DNA from: Piper betle
Taxonomy: Eukaryota > Streptophyta > Magnoliopsida > Piperales > Piperaceae
Reading direction: 5' to 3'
Assembly: GCA_033002965.1 (NCBI GenBank)
Contig: JAURVB010014565.1
Location: forward strand, 62,001 to 126,000
Length of the DNA: 64,000 nt
This document shows positions 33,901-46,481 of the stretch, in pieces (positions within the stretch are counted from its first letter, which is position 1; the number at the start of each line of letters is the position of its first letter). Under the pieces are notes generated by a model, which was not told the origin of the DNA, searched no databases, and was given only the letters and a program-made list of their open reading frames with translations. The position numbers were made by a program, and so were the translations under genes.

Positions 33901-34703
33901 CATTTAGCCGTATTTCTACACATGTTTAATAAAACTACAAGGATGAGATCCTTTGTTAGTTTTCGAACTGAAACTCCAGAAATATATGATATAGGCCTAT
34001 TCCCTAAACCTATTATATAAGTACGCGCATTTTTACAGATTTCACAATTAAGAGAGTGAGTGGTATGGAGATATGTATGGACCGTACTAGTACTCCTTCA
34101 AGCCCTGAGATAGTGCGGTGCATGAGGGTACTGCGAATGTAGTACATTTTCGGAATTTGTGGCACTAACTTAACTGTTCCTTTTGCCACTCAAGTACCAT
34201 GGCGGGTGATATATGAAAGATGTGAGAACGTAAGCGTTGTATGTATGAATTTGAATATAAGCTGTGCATGTAAGCCGGTACTTGTTTAAGTATGTTTGCT
34301 TACCACCCAATGTGAGGTAATTCTGAAGTTTCATAAGTTTCTATGGGTAATGGAATACCCATTTGTCAATTTGTATTAGTTATTTTTTGGACCAATAATA
34401 CTCACTACTGACATTTTTTATATTATATATGTAGGTCTTGAAATCTTGAGTCGACTTTGGTGGGAGGATAAATAAATGCTACACACGCTTGAGCTCAGTG
34501 TTGTTATTTTGTTCTTACTTTTATTTATATTTGATGTGTTTTGACGTATATTTAACAATGCCTTTCATTCTCATGACACCAAGTAAGTTTGTTTTGATCT
34601 AGTTATTGATTGAGTCTTATCGACCAACAACTTTAAACATGACTTGACTCAATCGTAACATTTCTGATTCAGTTCTTAAGTGAACTGAATTCGGGGTGTT
34701 ACA
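30532..34703 (+). mobile_element. Large 5' LTR (4.2 kb) followed by a primer-binding site
   Basis: It starts TGTAAGATCCTAGCTTTGGG and ends CGGGGTGTTACA. TTGGTTTCAGAGCC (34705-34718) follows directly, a diverged tRNA-Met primer-binding site, so this is a 5' LTR. The LTR carries an internal direct duplication of about 1.1-1.2 kb (30545 onward and 31640 onward). Distal parts (33760-34030) match the solo LTR at 35111-37936, including the GGATCCC...GGGCCATTTAGCC block. Length is far above typical LTRs, mainly because of the duplication and AT-rich stretches. No protein is encoded. Confidence 0.65.
30894..30936. repeat. (TA)n microsatellite
   Basis: An uninterrupted TA run inside the large LTR. 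Confidence 0.9.
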
Positions 34704-35110
34704 GTTGGTTTCAGAGCCATCTCTTAGTCAATTGAGATGGAAGACTTTCATTTTGAGCCAATTATGTGGAGCTGTCCTTAGCCAAGCCGATAGGCATTTA
34801 TTTTAGAATTTTCATTGTATTTTAGATTGTTACTCAATCAGACCTGAGCAATGCATGTTTCAGTGTTAATAGAAATTATGAGATGGATATGAGATCATGA
34901 TTTCAGTAGATGCCAGCATTGATCTCACAGGCATGCCAGGATAAGTTTATATACTCTTCCTTCCTTTTACTGTGTAAGAGATTTGGACTACTTAGAGTGT
35001 TCATATATTCAGTTAGTTGAAGTTGAGACAAATAGTGACCAGGAGTTTTTGGAGCACTGAGGACTTTACAACACTTGTCTATCTTTTGCATATCACAACA
35101 TCAATCCTTC
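34704..35110 (+). mobile_element. Internal leader of the large LTR element, left of the solo LTR
   Basis: Sequence from the primer-binding site to the CCTTC target site. It resumes at 37942. No gag protein could be recognised. Confidence 0.45.
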
Positions 35111-37936
35111 TGTAAAACCCGTGATTCGAGTCAGGGTTTTACGTTACCGAACCAGTCGGTTCGATCGTTGGTTCGAGTCGAGTCGGTTTCATGAATCGCG
35201 TGCTAAGTCGAGACCAGCCGTGAGTTATGAGCGATGAGAGTCAGGTGTACCTGAATATATGATGATAACGTCGAGAAGATGGTGAGATACGAGTTATCTG
35301 AATATATCAAAGTATGCAGTATTTTTTCTTTTTATATGTTTGATCGTAGAAATAGTTTTAGGGCCGAAGGACGAATTAGGACGCGTTGGATTATATTCGG
35401 GTGGGTTATTAGTTATAGAGCATGTCATTTGGATGTTGTTGTGTTTGTTTTATTTTATGTGATTTTTCCATATTTTTCTAGATTTTTTTAGAATTTATTA
35501 CGAACTAGTTATTATTTTGACTCGAGTAGGAATCGAGTCAATACTTATTTACGAAAATGCCATCGCACGCGCTTCTTCTTCCTCCTGACCTTTTCTCCCC
35601 CACGCCCAAACCCTAACCGCCGCCGCCCCTATTCGCGCGCCACCGCCGCCACGGCCGATGCCGCCTGGCCGCCGATCAACGTGTCGTCGCCGTGCCGCCC
35701 CGACCAACCCCGGCCACCGTCGCGCCGCCACGATGCCGGAATCGCCCCACAAGCCGCGACGCTCCGCCCACTGATTTTGCCGCCGTCCGGGCCGCGCCGC
35801 CGCCGCTGTGACCCCGACGACCACCCCTCGACGTCGCCGACGTTTCCCCCATCGTCCCGACCACCGTCGAGGCCGGCCGGAGCCTCGATCGGAGAACTCC
35901 GCCACCGCCGCCCATTTTCGACGCCGCCGTCGACGGCCATCGCCGCCTCGGCTACCCTGTTTGACACCACCATTGGACTGAGCTCGTCGAGCTGGTGCCG
36001 ATAGACCCCCTGATTGCCCCGTCCCAAATCATCGCCGGAAAACCGTCAGAATCCGCCGGAAAACCGCCGACACTCGCCGGAAAACCGCCGGAACCGCCGG
36101 AAATTGGATTTGTGAGAAATTCGCCGGATCATCCGCCGAACGCACCCGGTCCAATCTGATCGGACTTCGGACGCCGCTAGGTGCCGAATTCGAGTTTCGA
36201 GCCACGAAACGGAAACCCTAGCCGTCGCCGATTTTCGACGACGCGAGGTATAATTTATTTTAATTTAATTATTTGAAAGTTTTGATTATTAGAATTGCAT
36301 GATAGGATTGGTGAATTGTGTGTTATAATAATATATATAAATGTAGATTTGATTAAGGATAAAAATATGAAATTTGTTTGATTGTGTGGTGTTAAAAATA
36401 GAAGTTATGAAACTAATTAGGGTTATTAAGTAATAATCATGATCTAATCAAACTAGCTTAAGTAGACTCGCTAGAATTGATATAGGTTGATGTGTGTTGA
36501 TTGACGTGTGATTGTGTTGATTGTGTGTGATATAGGATATGTGATTCATCATGCGGGCGTTAGTTTTTAGCTTGATTGTGTAGGTACAGTGTAGGAGCTC
36601 GCCGCCGAGGCGCGTGGACCCGTTTGGAGCTTCTACCAGGTCCGTTTAGGACTCGTTCTCTGATTTACGCTACTCTCTTGTGTATTTGATTTATTATGTG
36701 CAGGACGAGTTAAGTGGCGTTTTATCGAATCCCACTTAACTCGGGCCATTTAGCCAACAATTTTCTGGATTAATAACCCTCGAGGATGAGATCCCTCGAG
36801 TTTGTTTTCGAACTTCAGATCCAGCTCACGTTGCCTTCGGGCCTATTGTATAAATCCCAACCCAGACCTATATATATGTATAGTTTTCGTGTTTTTGTGA
36901 GAGACTGAATGAGGGAAATCCGACTACCGTGCTACGCGAGCGGGCACGTGTGTGTCGACAGTGGGCTCTGGAATGGTGTGCGGGCCGTTTCATTCCCAAG
37001 GGATCCTGACAACTCCACCTTTGAGTTCCTCAAACCCGGAGAAGAGTGGAGGTTCACGGGTACTGCATTGCAGCGCATGTCTAGACTTGTGGTTTCAAAG
37101 GGTACTGAAGGCGACTGCCTGAGAGTATTCGGCCTTCGTGCTCAAGGCCAGGAGTAATATGGAAGGTGCAGAGGGCGGAAAGGAATGAGATTTGACGCGA
37201 GAAGCAATAGAGAAATGGCCGAGGCATGAGAATGTGAAAGATAGGGGGACGCTGTCGAACCGAGGGCGACGGCTCCCGTATGTGCCCTGATGAGAGTTCT
37301 TGAGGAAGTATATGGTTTTCATTCAACAGGAGAGTTTGCTCTCCTGTGCCAGATTGATATTAGTTATTTTCCGGGCCGGTAACACTCGTTACTGACGGTT
37401 TTTCTATATATATGTAGGTGAGGAATGCGAGCGATGAAAGCTGTCGGGACTGCGGAGGAGCAGCACAGAACCGCGCACACATGTACCTGCCGCGTGTAAC
37501 GTATAATGACGGTGTGTTATTGCTACGTGAATGATAATTTTGATGTGTTTGATTAATTGCTTGTTGTGAAATGAATGGATAAATGTGAATGAGTAGTGAG
37601 TTTGGAGTTCAGGCTCGGTTCAATTGAAACGAAGGAGATAATGATGAATGCTACGATAGATTATCATGTTTTACCGTATTTTCATAAAATAGTATATATT
37701 TTCTTTTGGTTTCTCATTTATTATTTTATCTTGTCTTTGCTTGCACGTCATGGCATGTACGTAGGACTACGTTAGAACCCACGCATCACATCCATGCATT
37801 TCATGTTGCATCTCCATCTTGAGACACCGAGGGCAGATCTGGGTCGGCTTAACCGAACCCAGTAGATTAGCGAACGGTTCGGTCGCCGGTGACATTTCCG
37901 GGTCGGTTCACGGGTGAGACGAAACGGGGTGTTACA
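35111..37936 (+). mobile_element. 2826-bp solo LTR with perfect target duplication
   Basis: Starts TGTAAAACCCGTGATTCGAG, ends GAAACGGGGTGTTACA, and is flanked by CCTTC on both sides (35106-35110, 37937-37941). No primer site or interior follows, so it is a solo LTR left by LTR-LTR recombination. The first bases form a hairpin: TGTAAAACCC pairs with GGGTTTTACG 14 nt later. A GC-rich stretch (35565-36190) has CCGCCGGAAAACCGCC-like repeats. A TATATATATG box precedes the transcribed part (about 36870). The open frame 36909-37157 (82 codons, VSFPRDPDNSTFEFLKPGEE) shares a segment with the palindromic element at 6.7 and 9.2 kb. Confidence 0.9.
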
Positions 37937-37941
37937 CCTTC

Positions 37942-38714
37942 CTTGGGACATGGTGTACATTGTGAAATGAAGTTATCAGAGATGACATATATAAGGAGTT
38001 TGAAGTATGAAAACACTGACAAAGTTAGTTGGCACATGAGTTGCACTACCAGATCCCCTAGACAGATCCATTAGGCGTAGTTTGAGGCCTACTTTGGAGA
38101 ACTTGGACCTTCAGACAAATCCCTGTGGATGAAGGATGTGGCTATGACAGTGGAGCCACTGAAGTACTTGGAGCACAAATGAGAGTTTGGACAGATGACT
38201 TGAGATAGAAAACTTTCAGGTGATAGCAGTGGATGAGGATGAGTCATGAGGTGAATCTATGGTCCCATGGACACTTCACCACCTTCCCCTCTTCCACTAG
38301 TGTATGTCTGTCCCAATAGTATTGTTGGCCACTCTTCAACAGACAGAGTCATGAACATGCCAAGGATGAGCAAGATTACCTTTGATAACAAATTTAGAAG
38401 GTAGACAAGATTTCACTCGATTTGCCAGGGCTAGATCAGTGATTTCTCACGAGAGGTAGTAAGCTCTTAAGGGAGCAGGCAATCCAGATTCCATGATAAG
38501 TGTAGGCTCAACATTAGTTTGTCATTGTCTGTGTCACCATTATGATCTAGATCCCTCCGGATTCGACACGCATGATTGGATAACCTGAGCCGAATTGATA
38601 GCAGCTACCTCAGGTGAAGTAGACACATGGAGATAAACATGTTAGAGACAATAATGGGTTCACGATGTACATGATCAAGATTAGATCTTCAAAAGTGGAA
38701 GAACAATCGCCTTC
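37942..38714 (+). mobile_element. Interior remnant of the large LTR element
   Basis: Continues the sequence interrupted by the solo LTR. It is purine-rich, stop-laden and reads like an eroded coding region, but no domain is identifiable. Confidence 0.3.
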
Positions 38715-38880
38715 CGCGATGCACAACCACCGTCTGAGTAACACAACTGCCGTCCGTAATGCACAACCACTGTCTGAGTTTCCCAACCACAAACCGTGAT
38801 GCACTACCACCAACAGAATGTATAGTACTACCATCTGTGATGCATAACTACCATTTATATATTGCACTACTGCCGACAGA
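38715..38880. repeat. Degenerate tandem repeat, about 44-bp unit
   Basis: GATGCACAACCACCGTCTGA recurs in variants about every 44 bp, four times or so. Open frames on both strands here come from the repeat. Confidence 0.6.
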
Positions 38881-38949
38881 GTGGAGTAGTTATTGTGAAA
38901 GTATAAGCCAAATAGTTACCTCATCCTACATGAGGACAATTACTTGAGG

Positions 38950-39130
38950 ATTTTCTAGAGTTTGTTCGGTGATGATACGTGAGTTTTGTCTGATGAATGG
39001 GAGATTGTCACATCAGTCGTGGATGATGTTGGTGAGTTGTATATAAGCTAATGAGAAAACCTTACTCTATGAGCTACCTTTTGGATTGAGAGAGGTGTGT
39101 GACACCTATTACAAGTTTTCTTTAATTATT
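38950..39130 (+). repeat. Diverged copy of the small LTR at 40154-40303
   Basis: GGATGATGTTGGTGAGTTGTATATAAGCTAATGAG-type sequence matches 40180-40240, and GTGACACCTATTACAAG matches the LTR end. It lies in the same orientation and is more decayed. No primer site remains. Confidence 0.55.
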
Positions 39131-40153
39131 ATAAGTCTCTATAAGGGCTAAACTTGATGCAAAAGAAATCAAAATTTTATTTCTTGAAGAAACCCCACAG
39201 TAATCAATGTATGTAGTACAGAAGTTTCACTTGTTTACAAGCAGCTAGCTAAATGATAGACTACCAGGTGGTTTGAAGGCCAATTGATCCTTTGAAAGTA
39301 CAATAATACCCTTAATATTCCTTAATGTTGTGGACCTTTTTGGTTATTTTTGAACTCTTCTCGAACTTCTGGAATCGAATAGACAGTCAGTATCAATTCC
39401 ACGGTGATGTGGTAAGGATGAAGTAGAAGAAGCCTATCTTATATATGCTTTTGTTTATCCCACGACTATTGATGTCACTGCGTCATGAGCTTGTAAACCA
39501 AGGTTGTTTTGAGGAAATTTTTGTCTCTACCTTTTCCTATATGATGGAGAATAATATCAGAATTGTGGATTTATACGGCAAAATTCTAAAAAAATATACA
39601 TTGACAAATACTATTAATACCAGCATTAGCTTGCATGCCAAAATTAAAACTAACACATTGAATATACTAGGCAGTCACAAGATATATCAATTATGTATAT
39701 ATAATATATGAAATGCTAGATGGAACATATACACAACATTCTTTTCTCTAAAAAAGGTGGATTATGATATCCCTTCTTATTTATAAAAGGGAGAAGGCAG
39801 AGGGCAAACCAATTCCTCGCCTCCCGCAAGCGTTGCATTCTCTCCCCCTCTGCCCTTACAAATTGCACCCCCTCATTGTTGAAAACACCCTTGGACGTAC
39901 CTCTCTCTGTGTCATTGCAAGGGATTACACACCTTCCAAAGTCATGCACCCTTCTCTCTTGGGCCCTTTGGGTTTATCCTACATCGGTCGTTGATGATTT
40001 GGTATTTGCCTACGCCGATTGTCGGGGTCTCCTTCATGGGTTCTGTGTGATGAATTAATGGGAGTTAGGCAATGATATCTGAGTTATGTTTGATGAAGAG
40101 GAGATTGTCAGACGATGATAGTTTCGGGGTCGCCCGGATGTGTGAAGGGGAGT

Positions 40154-40303
40154 TGTTAGATTAATCTTACATTGATCACAGATGATGTTGGTGACTTTTA
40201 TATAGGCTAATGAGAAAGCCTTATTCCTTAAGTTAATTGTTAGATTAAGAGAGACCCGTGACACCTGTTGCATCTCCCTTTCAGGGGCCCAAAGGGCCCA
40301 ACA
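40154..40303 (+). mobile_element. Small (150 bp) LTR with perfect tRNA-Met primer-binding site
   Basis: TGTTAGATTAATC...GGGCCCAACA is a compact LTR with its own TTTATATAGGC TATA-like box. One base later TGGTATCAGAGC (40305-40316) matches the tRNA-Met 3' end complement perfectly. A 16-bp phrase GGGCCCAAAGGGCCCA occurs at the LTR end and again 30 bp downstream. No interior gene or second intact LTR was found. Confidence 0.65.
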
Positions 40304-40316
40304 GTGGTATCAGAGC

Positions 40317-40808
40317 TTGGTTGAGGGCCCAAAGGGCCCAAGATCCTCAACCATCGTCTATCCTTCCCCCTTCGGTGGTAACCGTGTTTTCTTTCCGAAA
40401 CTAATACCTTCTACAAGTATTGGTAAACTCTTTATCTTATCACTTCATTTTCTTATTATTATTGTCAATTTATTCATTCAAATTTCTTTACTATCACCTG
40501 CCTTACTTTAATAAAATTTTATTTATACATATCTAACTCTTTTTTATTCCTTCATATTTCTATTACTCTTGTTTGATTATTCGTTTGAATTTTTTCACCA
40601 TCATCTGATTTCTTGGGTGAAGTTTCATTTTTTTCACAAGGGAGTTGCTAGTAAAAAAAATAATGGTATTTATTTTTTTAATTGATCAATTTCAGATACT
40701 GAAATAGAGACTTTTATATTATGTTTTGATAAAAGTCAGCTAATTTCTATCTTATTGCTTTATAATTTTATTATCAATGTTTAAAAATTTTAATTTTTTT
40801 TCTTATAA
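40317..40808. other. AT-rich sequence after the small LTR, nothing recognised
   Basis: The short open frame at 40317-40511 has no recognisable domain. No partner LTR was found. Confidence 0.35.
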
Positions 40809-41243
40809 GGTTCCGTTTGGTTAGCAGGAAAGAAGTATAAATGATATGAAAATTTTAAATAATTAAATTACTAAAATTAGTATATATATATATATATTAT
40901 ATTTTAAAAAATCATTACTTTTATCATGTGTTTTGCATTCAAATTAATCATAACTACCTCATGTGGGCCACTCATGTGATATCGAATAAACAAAAAAATA
41001 TTTCTCCTTTTTCTTATCTCAATAGATAAGAAAAGAGGGGAGATTTTTGTGGCTCATTGGAGAGCAGATAGGTTAGCCACACAAGATAATTATGATTATT
41101 TTGTGATCTAATAAATATAATCATACTTATTTTGTGTATAAAATAAATTACTCAATAATACCTTTTTATAATAAAATATATTAAATATAACTACTTTTGG
41201 TCAAGTTGATTATTTCAAAATTTTCATATCAACCAAATGGCCC
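40809..41243. mobile_element. Tourist-like MITE (435 bp)
   Basis: Ends GGTTCCGTTTGGTT and the complement GGGCCATTTGGTT form terminal inverted repeats that continue through ATATGAAAATTTT. TAA flanks both sides (40806-40808, 41244-41246), the 3-bp TWA duplication of PIF/Harbinger-type MITEs. Non-coding and AT-rich. Confidence 0.8.
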
Positions 41244-41499
41244 TAAATAAAGATTGATGAAGTGAAATTAAGTATGATTAATAGTTTTAGTACCTCTCCT
41301 AAATAAAGAATGATGTGGTGAATTTAAGTTCGTTAATCTTTAATGAATGCATTCAATTGAGTATGAAAGATTGATATTCTAAGTGTTGTAAATTTTTTTA
41401 ATGTTGCCCGTAATGTGATGAATTTTTTGAAATGCTTCATGGAAAGTTAAGGTGTGCTTTAAGATTTTTTGCTTCAAATTTTTTAACAAAGATGGCAAG

Positions 41500-42998
41500 T
41501 GTCACAGACGTAATTCAACATCTGTGAGATGTATTCCCGTCCTGGGAACACCAGCCTTCCACAAGTCGTGGTTCTCTCGACAATACTTGCGAGAGACGGA
41601 AACAGATATCGTTGTCAATACCACAACCTGCCAACACGCCTGGCACAGCACACCCTACTGACTACCCAGACAGTAGTGCCTCGTACCAGGTACCGATCAC
41701 CAAACAACACACCATAGCACTACGCCCTCGCCAAGTCCTGTCGTTCAACATCCTAGCGCACCGGCTACCCACTACTAGCACAAATACCACTACCCATTCA
41801 CGGTATAGCCCCAATCCTGGAATCCTTGGATTGACGCCCAATGCCAAATACTGACGCTGACACAACTCAATTATAGAAACTCCATCCCAACCTTTATTCA
41901 AATCATGAACAAAGGACACAAGTAATCCCTCCCAGAGTAATTATCGGCTGTGGACATGCAAACCCCATGCCGAATCTCTCAACCTCACTTGAGAGACCGT
42001 GAGAACACCCTCACTCGGTCCTCACTCTCAACCCTCCAGTCTTCCCCCTTGGATCAACTGGTTACATGCAATTTCCTCAACTAGTATATGCAAGGGGTTG
42101 ACAAGAATGTAAGTTGAGTAATACCTCGATCCCGGTCGACTTGACTGATCCAGCAGCCCACACGTGAAGTCCAATCCTACTCCAAGGATTGACTGCAGCC
42201 CTTCACCATCTCCCTACCTTGATCTTGGTATGCTTCTCTCCACGGAAACCTCAACACAACTCTTTCCAGCAGTTCTCTCCTCTACCAGACGTTCTCTCTT
42301 TTATCCCATACAAGAGGCCGCCCCTTATATAGAAAACCCTAACTCGTGTTCACCAACTCTGGATAAACCCAAATCTTCCCCATAATCTTTATCTCCAAAA
42401 GATCACCTAAGATTCACCGCGTCCTTATCCCTAGACCTGATCACGTCCAGGATCTTCCCCACGGCTTAGGCTTATCTCCAACTTGAGTTTGTTGCAACAT
42501 TGCTCGTGCTTGAGATATCAGGATATCCAGATCCTCTCCAGATATGCTCCTGCCCACTTTCCACAAAGCTTCCTCCAAGCCATCGGTTGCACCGCTAGTT
42601 CAACCATCTCGCCTACAAGCTCGACCCTAGGAAACGCTCGGCCATAAGATCAACCTCTTTGACGCTTCCAGTAGTGTCCGGTTCCAAGACTGGCATCCAT
42701 CTACCGCTGCAAACTCCTACATCCATTGCCGCCACACACATTGACACCCAGTGCCGCTGCAAATGTCGGCACCAGATCACCGCTGGACATCGCTACCACC
42801 AGGAACCAAATACCGCTCCAAACACCGCTCGATAGCTATGTGCACCATGGTCCAACTACCTACAACTATAACATAGTTAGTGTATGGTAAGTTGTTTCAC
42901 CACTTGGATAGCACCAATTATCCGTGTTTGGATGTGGAATGACTAGGAACAACCACCAAACCCTAGCTCCCAGCGCATCTAGACTCAGGGCTGTAACA
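41500..42998 (-). mobile_element. 3' LTR of the Gypsy-type element
   Basis: Minus-strand TGTTACAGCCCTGAG...TTACGTCTGTGACA, 1499 bp. It matches the LTR at 46482-48374 but lacks about 390 bp present there (between the CCGCTCCAAACACCG and TGCACCATGGTCC positions). GAGGGGAG just inside (about 43000-43007) is the polypurine tract. Confidence 0.85.
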
Positions 42999-44772
42999 GC
43001 TCCCCTCGACCAATGAGACCCGACGTCCTCATAGAGGGTTAAGTCCTCCCTCGCGCTTCTGGATTCTACTCCCACAATGCCACATGCCACTTTCCAGCTC
43101 ATACTAGCTTATCAGTAGCACCACCTGCCTATGCACCAAGGTTTCTTCCATCACACCCTCACACTATTGCTGGTCAGCGGATGGAGCTCCCTCGAATGAG
43201 TTCTTCCCGGACTAATCAAATCCACATGGAATGGATGCCCAAAACTAACCCAGAAAGTAGGATGACGTATGTACTTCTCCATCTCAAAAATCCCAGTGTA
43301 CCTCTACACTCGTCGATGTTTTTGTATACTTCGGATCTTCCACTAAATCTGTGGCATGCGCTTCAACTTCAATAACTCGGCTAGTGACTCAGCCTCACAT
43401 ACTCATCCCTGAGTAACGCATTCGCCTTCTCAGTTTGCTCCTCAGGCTCAGAATGATCAATTGTAGACTCCACTACAACCAATCTCGCTGTTGTCCCCTT
43501 CTCCTCTAGGAACACAGACCTCGTGTCTGATAAGACCAACTCCCATGGCCTTCTTGGTGTAGATCGAAGTTGCAGCGTCACCTCTTCATGACCTTCCAGC
43601 CACCATGTCCTGTGGATACTCCTAATCTGGACTTCACAAAAGCTCCCTTACCAGTCTTCTTCCTCGATCGATAATACACTCGCATGCTAAGTGTACGCAT
43701 CTGGTTTCGACCACAATGCTTCGCCCATTGGGTAATCTGGGACTTATTCTCCTCGAGCCTTTGTCATGATCTACCGGTACAAAGGTTTAGCTGACACCAA
43801 CCTGCATAAATCACTCCATCATCTAGCCAACACCCTTGAACCAGCCTCCTACTGATTCTGTCAACCCTCAGCTTGTCCACTGGATCCATCATCACTAGTC
43901 TTTCCTGGGTCTCGGATAAGATCTTAGCTACCTCGTCCCCCATGACAAGGAACTGTAATCCAGCAGCTTCTCTCAGTTGGTTGAGATCCGGCAATCCCAA
44001 CATTGGTTCCGATGATGTAGCTTTCGATTGCGCAAAAGCTAATTGGCATGGCACCGACCACGCCCCTGACTGTTCTCGCAGCTTAGCAGTTGCTGGTGAC
44101 TCCACACAGTTGAACCTGTGTGTGAGCTCCTTACTGGCCTCCCATAAGCAGCTTTCCCCTGTCACCACTGTCGGTTTCAGCCACTTGGCAATGGACTGAA
44201 CCTCCGATTCCTCTCACACCTGGCCATCATCATGCTTTAGGACACTCCACGTCCTTCGGCTGAATTCACACCCTGGCTGATGTCTCCTGAACTGATTCAC
44301 AACTTGCCTCAACTGACCCCGGTGATCCCTCATGGACTCACTTGGCATTCCCTCTGTCTGCGTTCGGACAAACCAACACCTCGAGTTCAGGTCCCTCTTG
44401 GCACTGCCTATTGCCTGTCCAAGTCTATTACGTAAATCAGCAACACCAGGAACAAGGTACTGGTTCATTACCTCATTCGATCCTTCCTGGATTAGAATAG
44501 GTACTTCCGTTGATGGCTGAACCTTCTCCATATCCAGCAACTCCTCCGTCTGGATATTCAGTCCTGTGAATTCACACGGTTGCATACATTCTGACGCTAC
44601 CGTTGGTGCACACTCCATGTCGGCACCATTGTGGCCTGGTGTACGACCACCATCTCGGGAGCTGACGAGTTCCCGCACTCACCCGGCATTACGCTGGACT
44701 GTGCCTCCAGCAACCTCATTACCGGCACCAACACCACCTGGTCCGGCTGGATCAACATCTCAGCAACACCCA
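42999..44772 (-). mobile_element. Interior 3' part of the Gypsy-type element, largely unassigned
   Basis: Minus-strand open frames of 154 (44678-44214), 134 (44168-43764) and 66 codons (43581-43381) follow the protease. WSVPCQLAFAQ and TSSEPMLGLPDLNQ (within 44168-43764) faintly recall the connection between reverse transcriptase and RNase H of Gypsy elements. No YxDD motif or integrase zinc finger was found. Either pol has been largely deleted and eroded, or the element was non-autonomous with unknown content. Confidence 0.45.
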
Positions 44773-46386
44773 TCAAGGTATCCTGCCTGTTTCCCGAACA
44801 AGCTGCATAGCCGCCAGCTTTTTACCCTGGACAGCAACATCCTTGACTCCGGTAGGCTTCTCCTGGCCATGAATAAAACAGGTATCTGCTCCACTCATGA
44901 TCAGCACGCCTCCTAACTGTGGGAACACTCCCATACCAGCAGTCCGCATGAATGCATTCCCGATGATCAGGTCAAAATCGTCGATCTCGATCACCATCAG
45001 GTCAATGCAGCCCTCATACTCTTCCAGACGAATTCGCACATTCCTAGCAATGTCATCTACCTGCTTAGCCTGTGAGTTGACTACTTTGATCGTGCTTGTG
45101 TCAATCCCGGTCTTCAACCCTAGCTCCAATGCCATCCCCTTGGAGACTAGACTGTGCATCGCACCTGTGTCTATTAGGGCTGATATCTGCCTCCCGTTCA
45201 CTACACATGGAACTTGTATCAGGTCGGCTTCTCCATGATCCGAACCTCCAGCTCTCAGTGCCCCGAGAATTTGAAGGGTAGCTGTTCGGGCAATGGGCGT
45301 CTCAACCCCTTGCTCGTGGTCCTCAGCTGCCACCATAGCACTCACCTTGACCTTCGTTGGGCAGTCCCTAGCCCTATGAGGTCCCCAGCACACAAAGCAT
45401 CCAGACTTGTTAACATCGGCAACCCGATTGTTGTTTCCTGCATTGCAGGTATACCCCTTCTTCTTCTGCTTGGGCCCTTGGAACAACTTCTCCTTGCCAT
45501 CCCGGTTACTGACCTTGCTACTCTGGAATTTCCTGCTCAAACCATCATCGCGTGAACCACTAGCAAGCTTCAAATCTACCAAAGCATTAGCCGCCACCAA
45601 AGCTGCAGGCAAATCTGATACTTTCTGCCGCTTTAACTCCATTTGTGCCCATGGTTGTAGACTAGTGACAAAGTTAAACAACTTGTCGTCCTCTGACATA
45701 TTTTTGATGTCGAGGAGGCACGAGCTGAACTCTTTCACGTAATCTCTGACCGTTCCTGTCTGTCTCAATTTCTTGAGTCGGTCTCTTGCCTCCCATGTAG
45801 TGTTGGTCGGCAAGAACTGATACCGAAGTTCCCGCTTCAGAGAATCCCAAGTTTCCATACAGGGTTGACCAGCAACTTCATTTTCCTCGGTGCGAGTCCT
45901 GAACCATAATTTGGCATCCCACTCAAGTACATGCTCGCCATCAAAACCTGTCTGTCTTCGGGTATGTTTGCAGCAACAAAATACTCCTGAATGTCCCATA
46001 CAAAGTTTTCCAGATCCTTGGCTGATCTGTTCCCTGAAAACTTGTGTGGCTCTGGCACTTTAAGCCTTCCGGAACTAAGTTTTCGTCAGCTGCACGGTCA
46101 ACACCACCGTGTTGAGGTTGCGTTGTGACTACCTGCTTCAGCAAACTTATGTCGGAATGCATAACTTCAATTGCAACCCGGAGATCCTCCAGCATCCCTA
46201 CCGTTTCCTACACATGGCTGGGCTCGGGCTTGTCGCCAACCCGAGTATTCAAGTCCAAGATCACTTCCAATCAAGGACTATAGTCTATGGAAGACAGTTT
46301 GATCCATCTTCATTGTTGGTAGGACCGCCCACCAACACTTCTAGTCGTGTAAGCCTCTCCTTGAGAGTCGCATTTTGTGTATCCAT
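44773..46386 (-). pseudogene. Retrotransposon gag-protease gene, frameshifted
   Basis: The first ATG on the minus strand after the primer site is 46386 (MDTQNATLKERLTRLEVLVG, coiled-coil-like), broken by stops. 46058-45837 gives PEPHKFSGNRSAKDLENFVW, the start of the Ty3/Gypsy gag domain. It shifts frame near 45925 into the 408-codon frame 45999-44773. That frame has the rest of gag (LKRELRYQFLPTNTTWEARD, VRDYVKEF), a Lys-rich linker, a zinc knuckle-like CFVCWGPHRARDC (C-x2-C-x4-H-x4-C with Arg spacing), and a retropepsin with ALIDTGAMHSLVS and the partner DLIIGNAF loop. It packages RNA and matures the particle. Frameshift and stops in the N-terminal part make it non-functional as read. Confidence 0.9.
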
Positions 46387-46466
46387 CTTCTGGAAAATTT
46401 GATCTGTCAGTAGTAAATGTGGAGACCGTGTTGTAGTATGCGGCTTTACTCGAACTTAGAACTTGC

Positions 46467-46480
46467 GCTTCTGATACCCT
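46467..46480 (-). other. Primer-binding site of the Gypsy-type element
   Basis: On the minus strand GGGTATCAGAAGC follows the 5' LTR end within two bases. It fits the tRNA-Met complement TGGTATCAGAGC with small changes. Confidence 0.7.
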
Positions 46481-46481
46481 C

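Noticed and set aside
35549..36027. Long frames (up to 132 codons) on both strands
   Set aside because: They fall in the GC-rich part of the solo LTR with low-complexity composition and no domain.
40154..40303. Cassandra retrotransposon
   Set aside because: The LTR begins similarly (TGTTAGATTAATC) but lacks the 5S rRNA-like sequence that defines Cassandra.
44566..45742. Plus-strand frames of 111-116 codons
   Set aside because: They are antisense shadows of the gag-protease gene on the minus strand.
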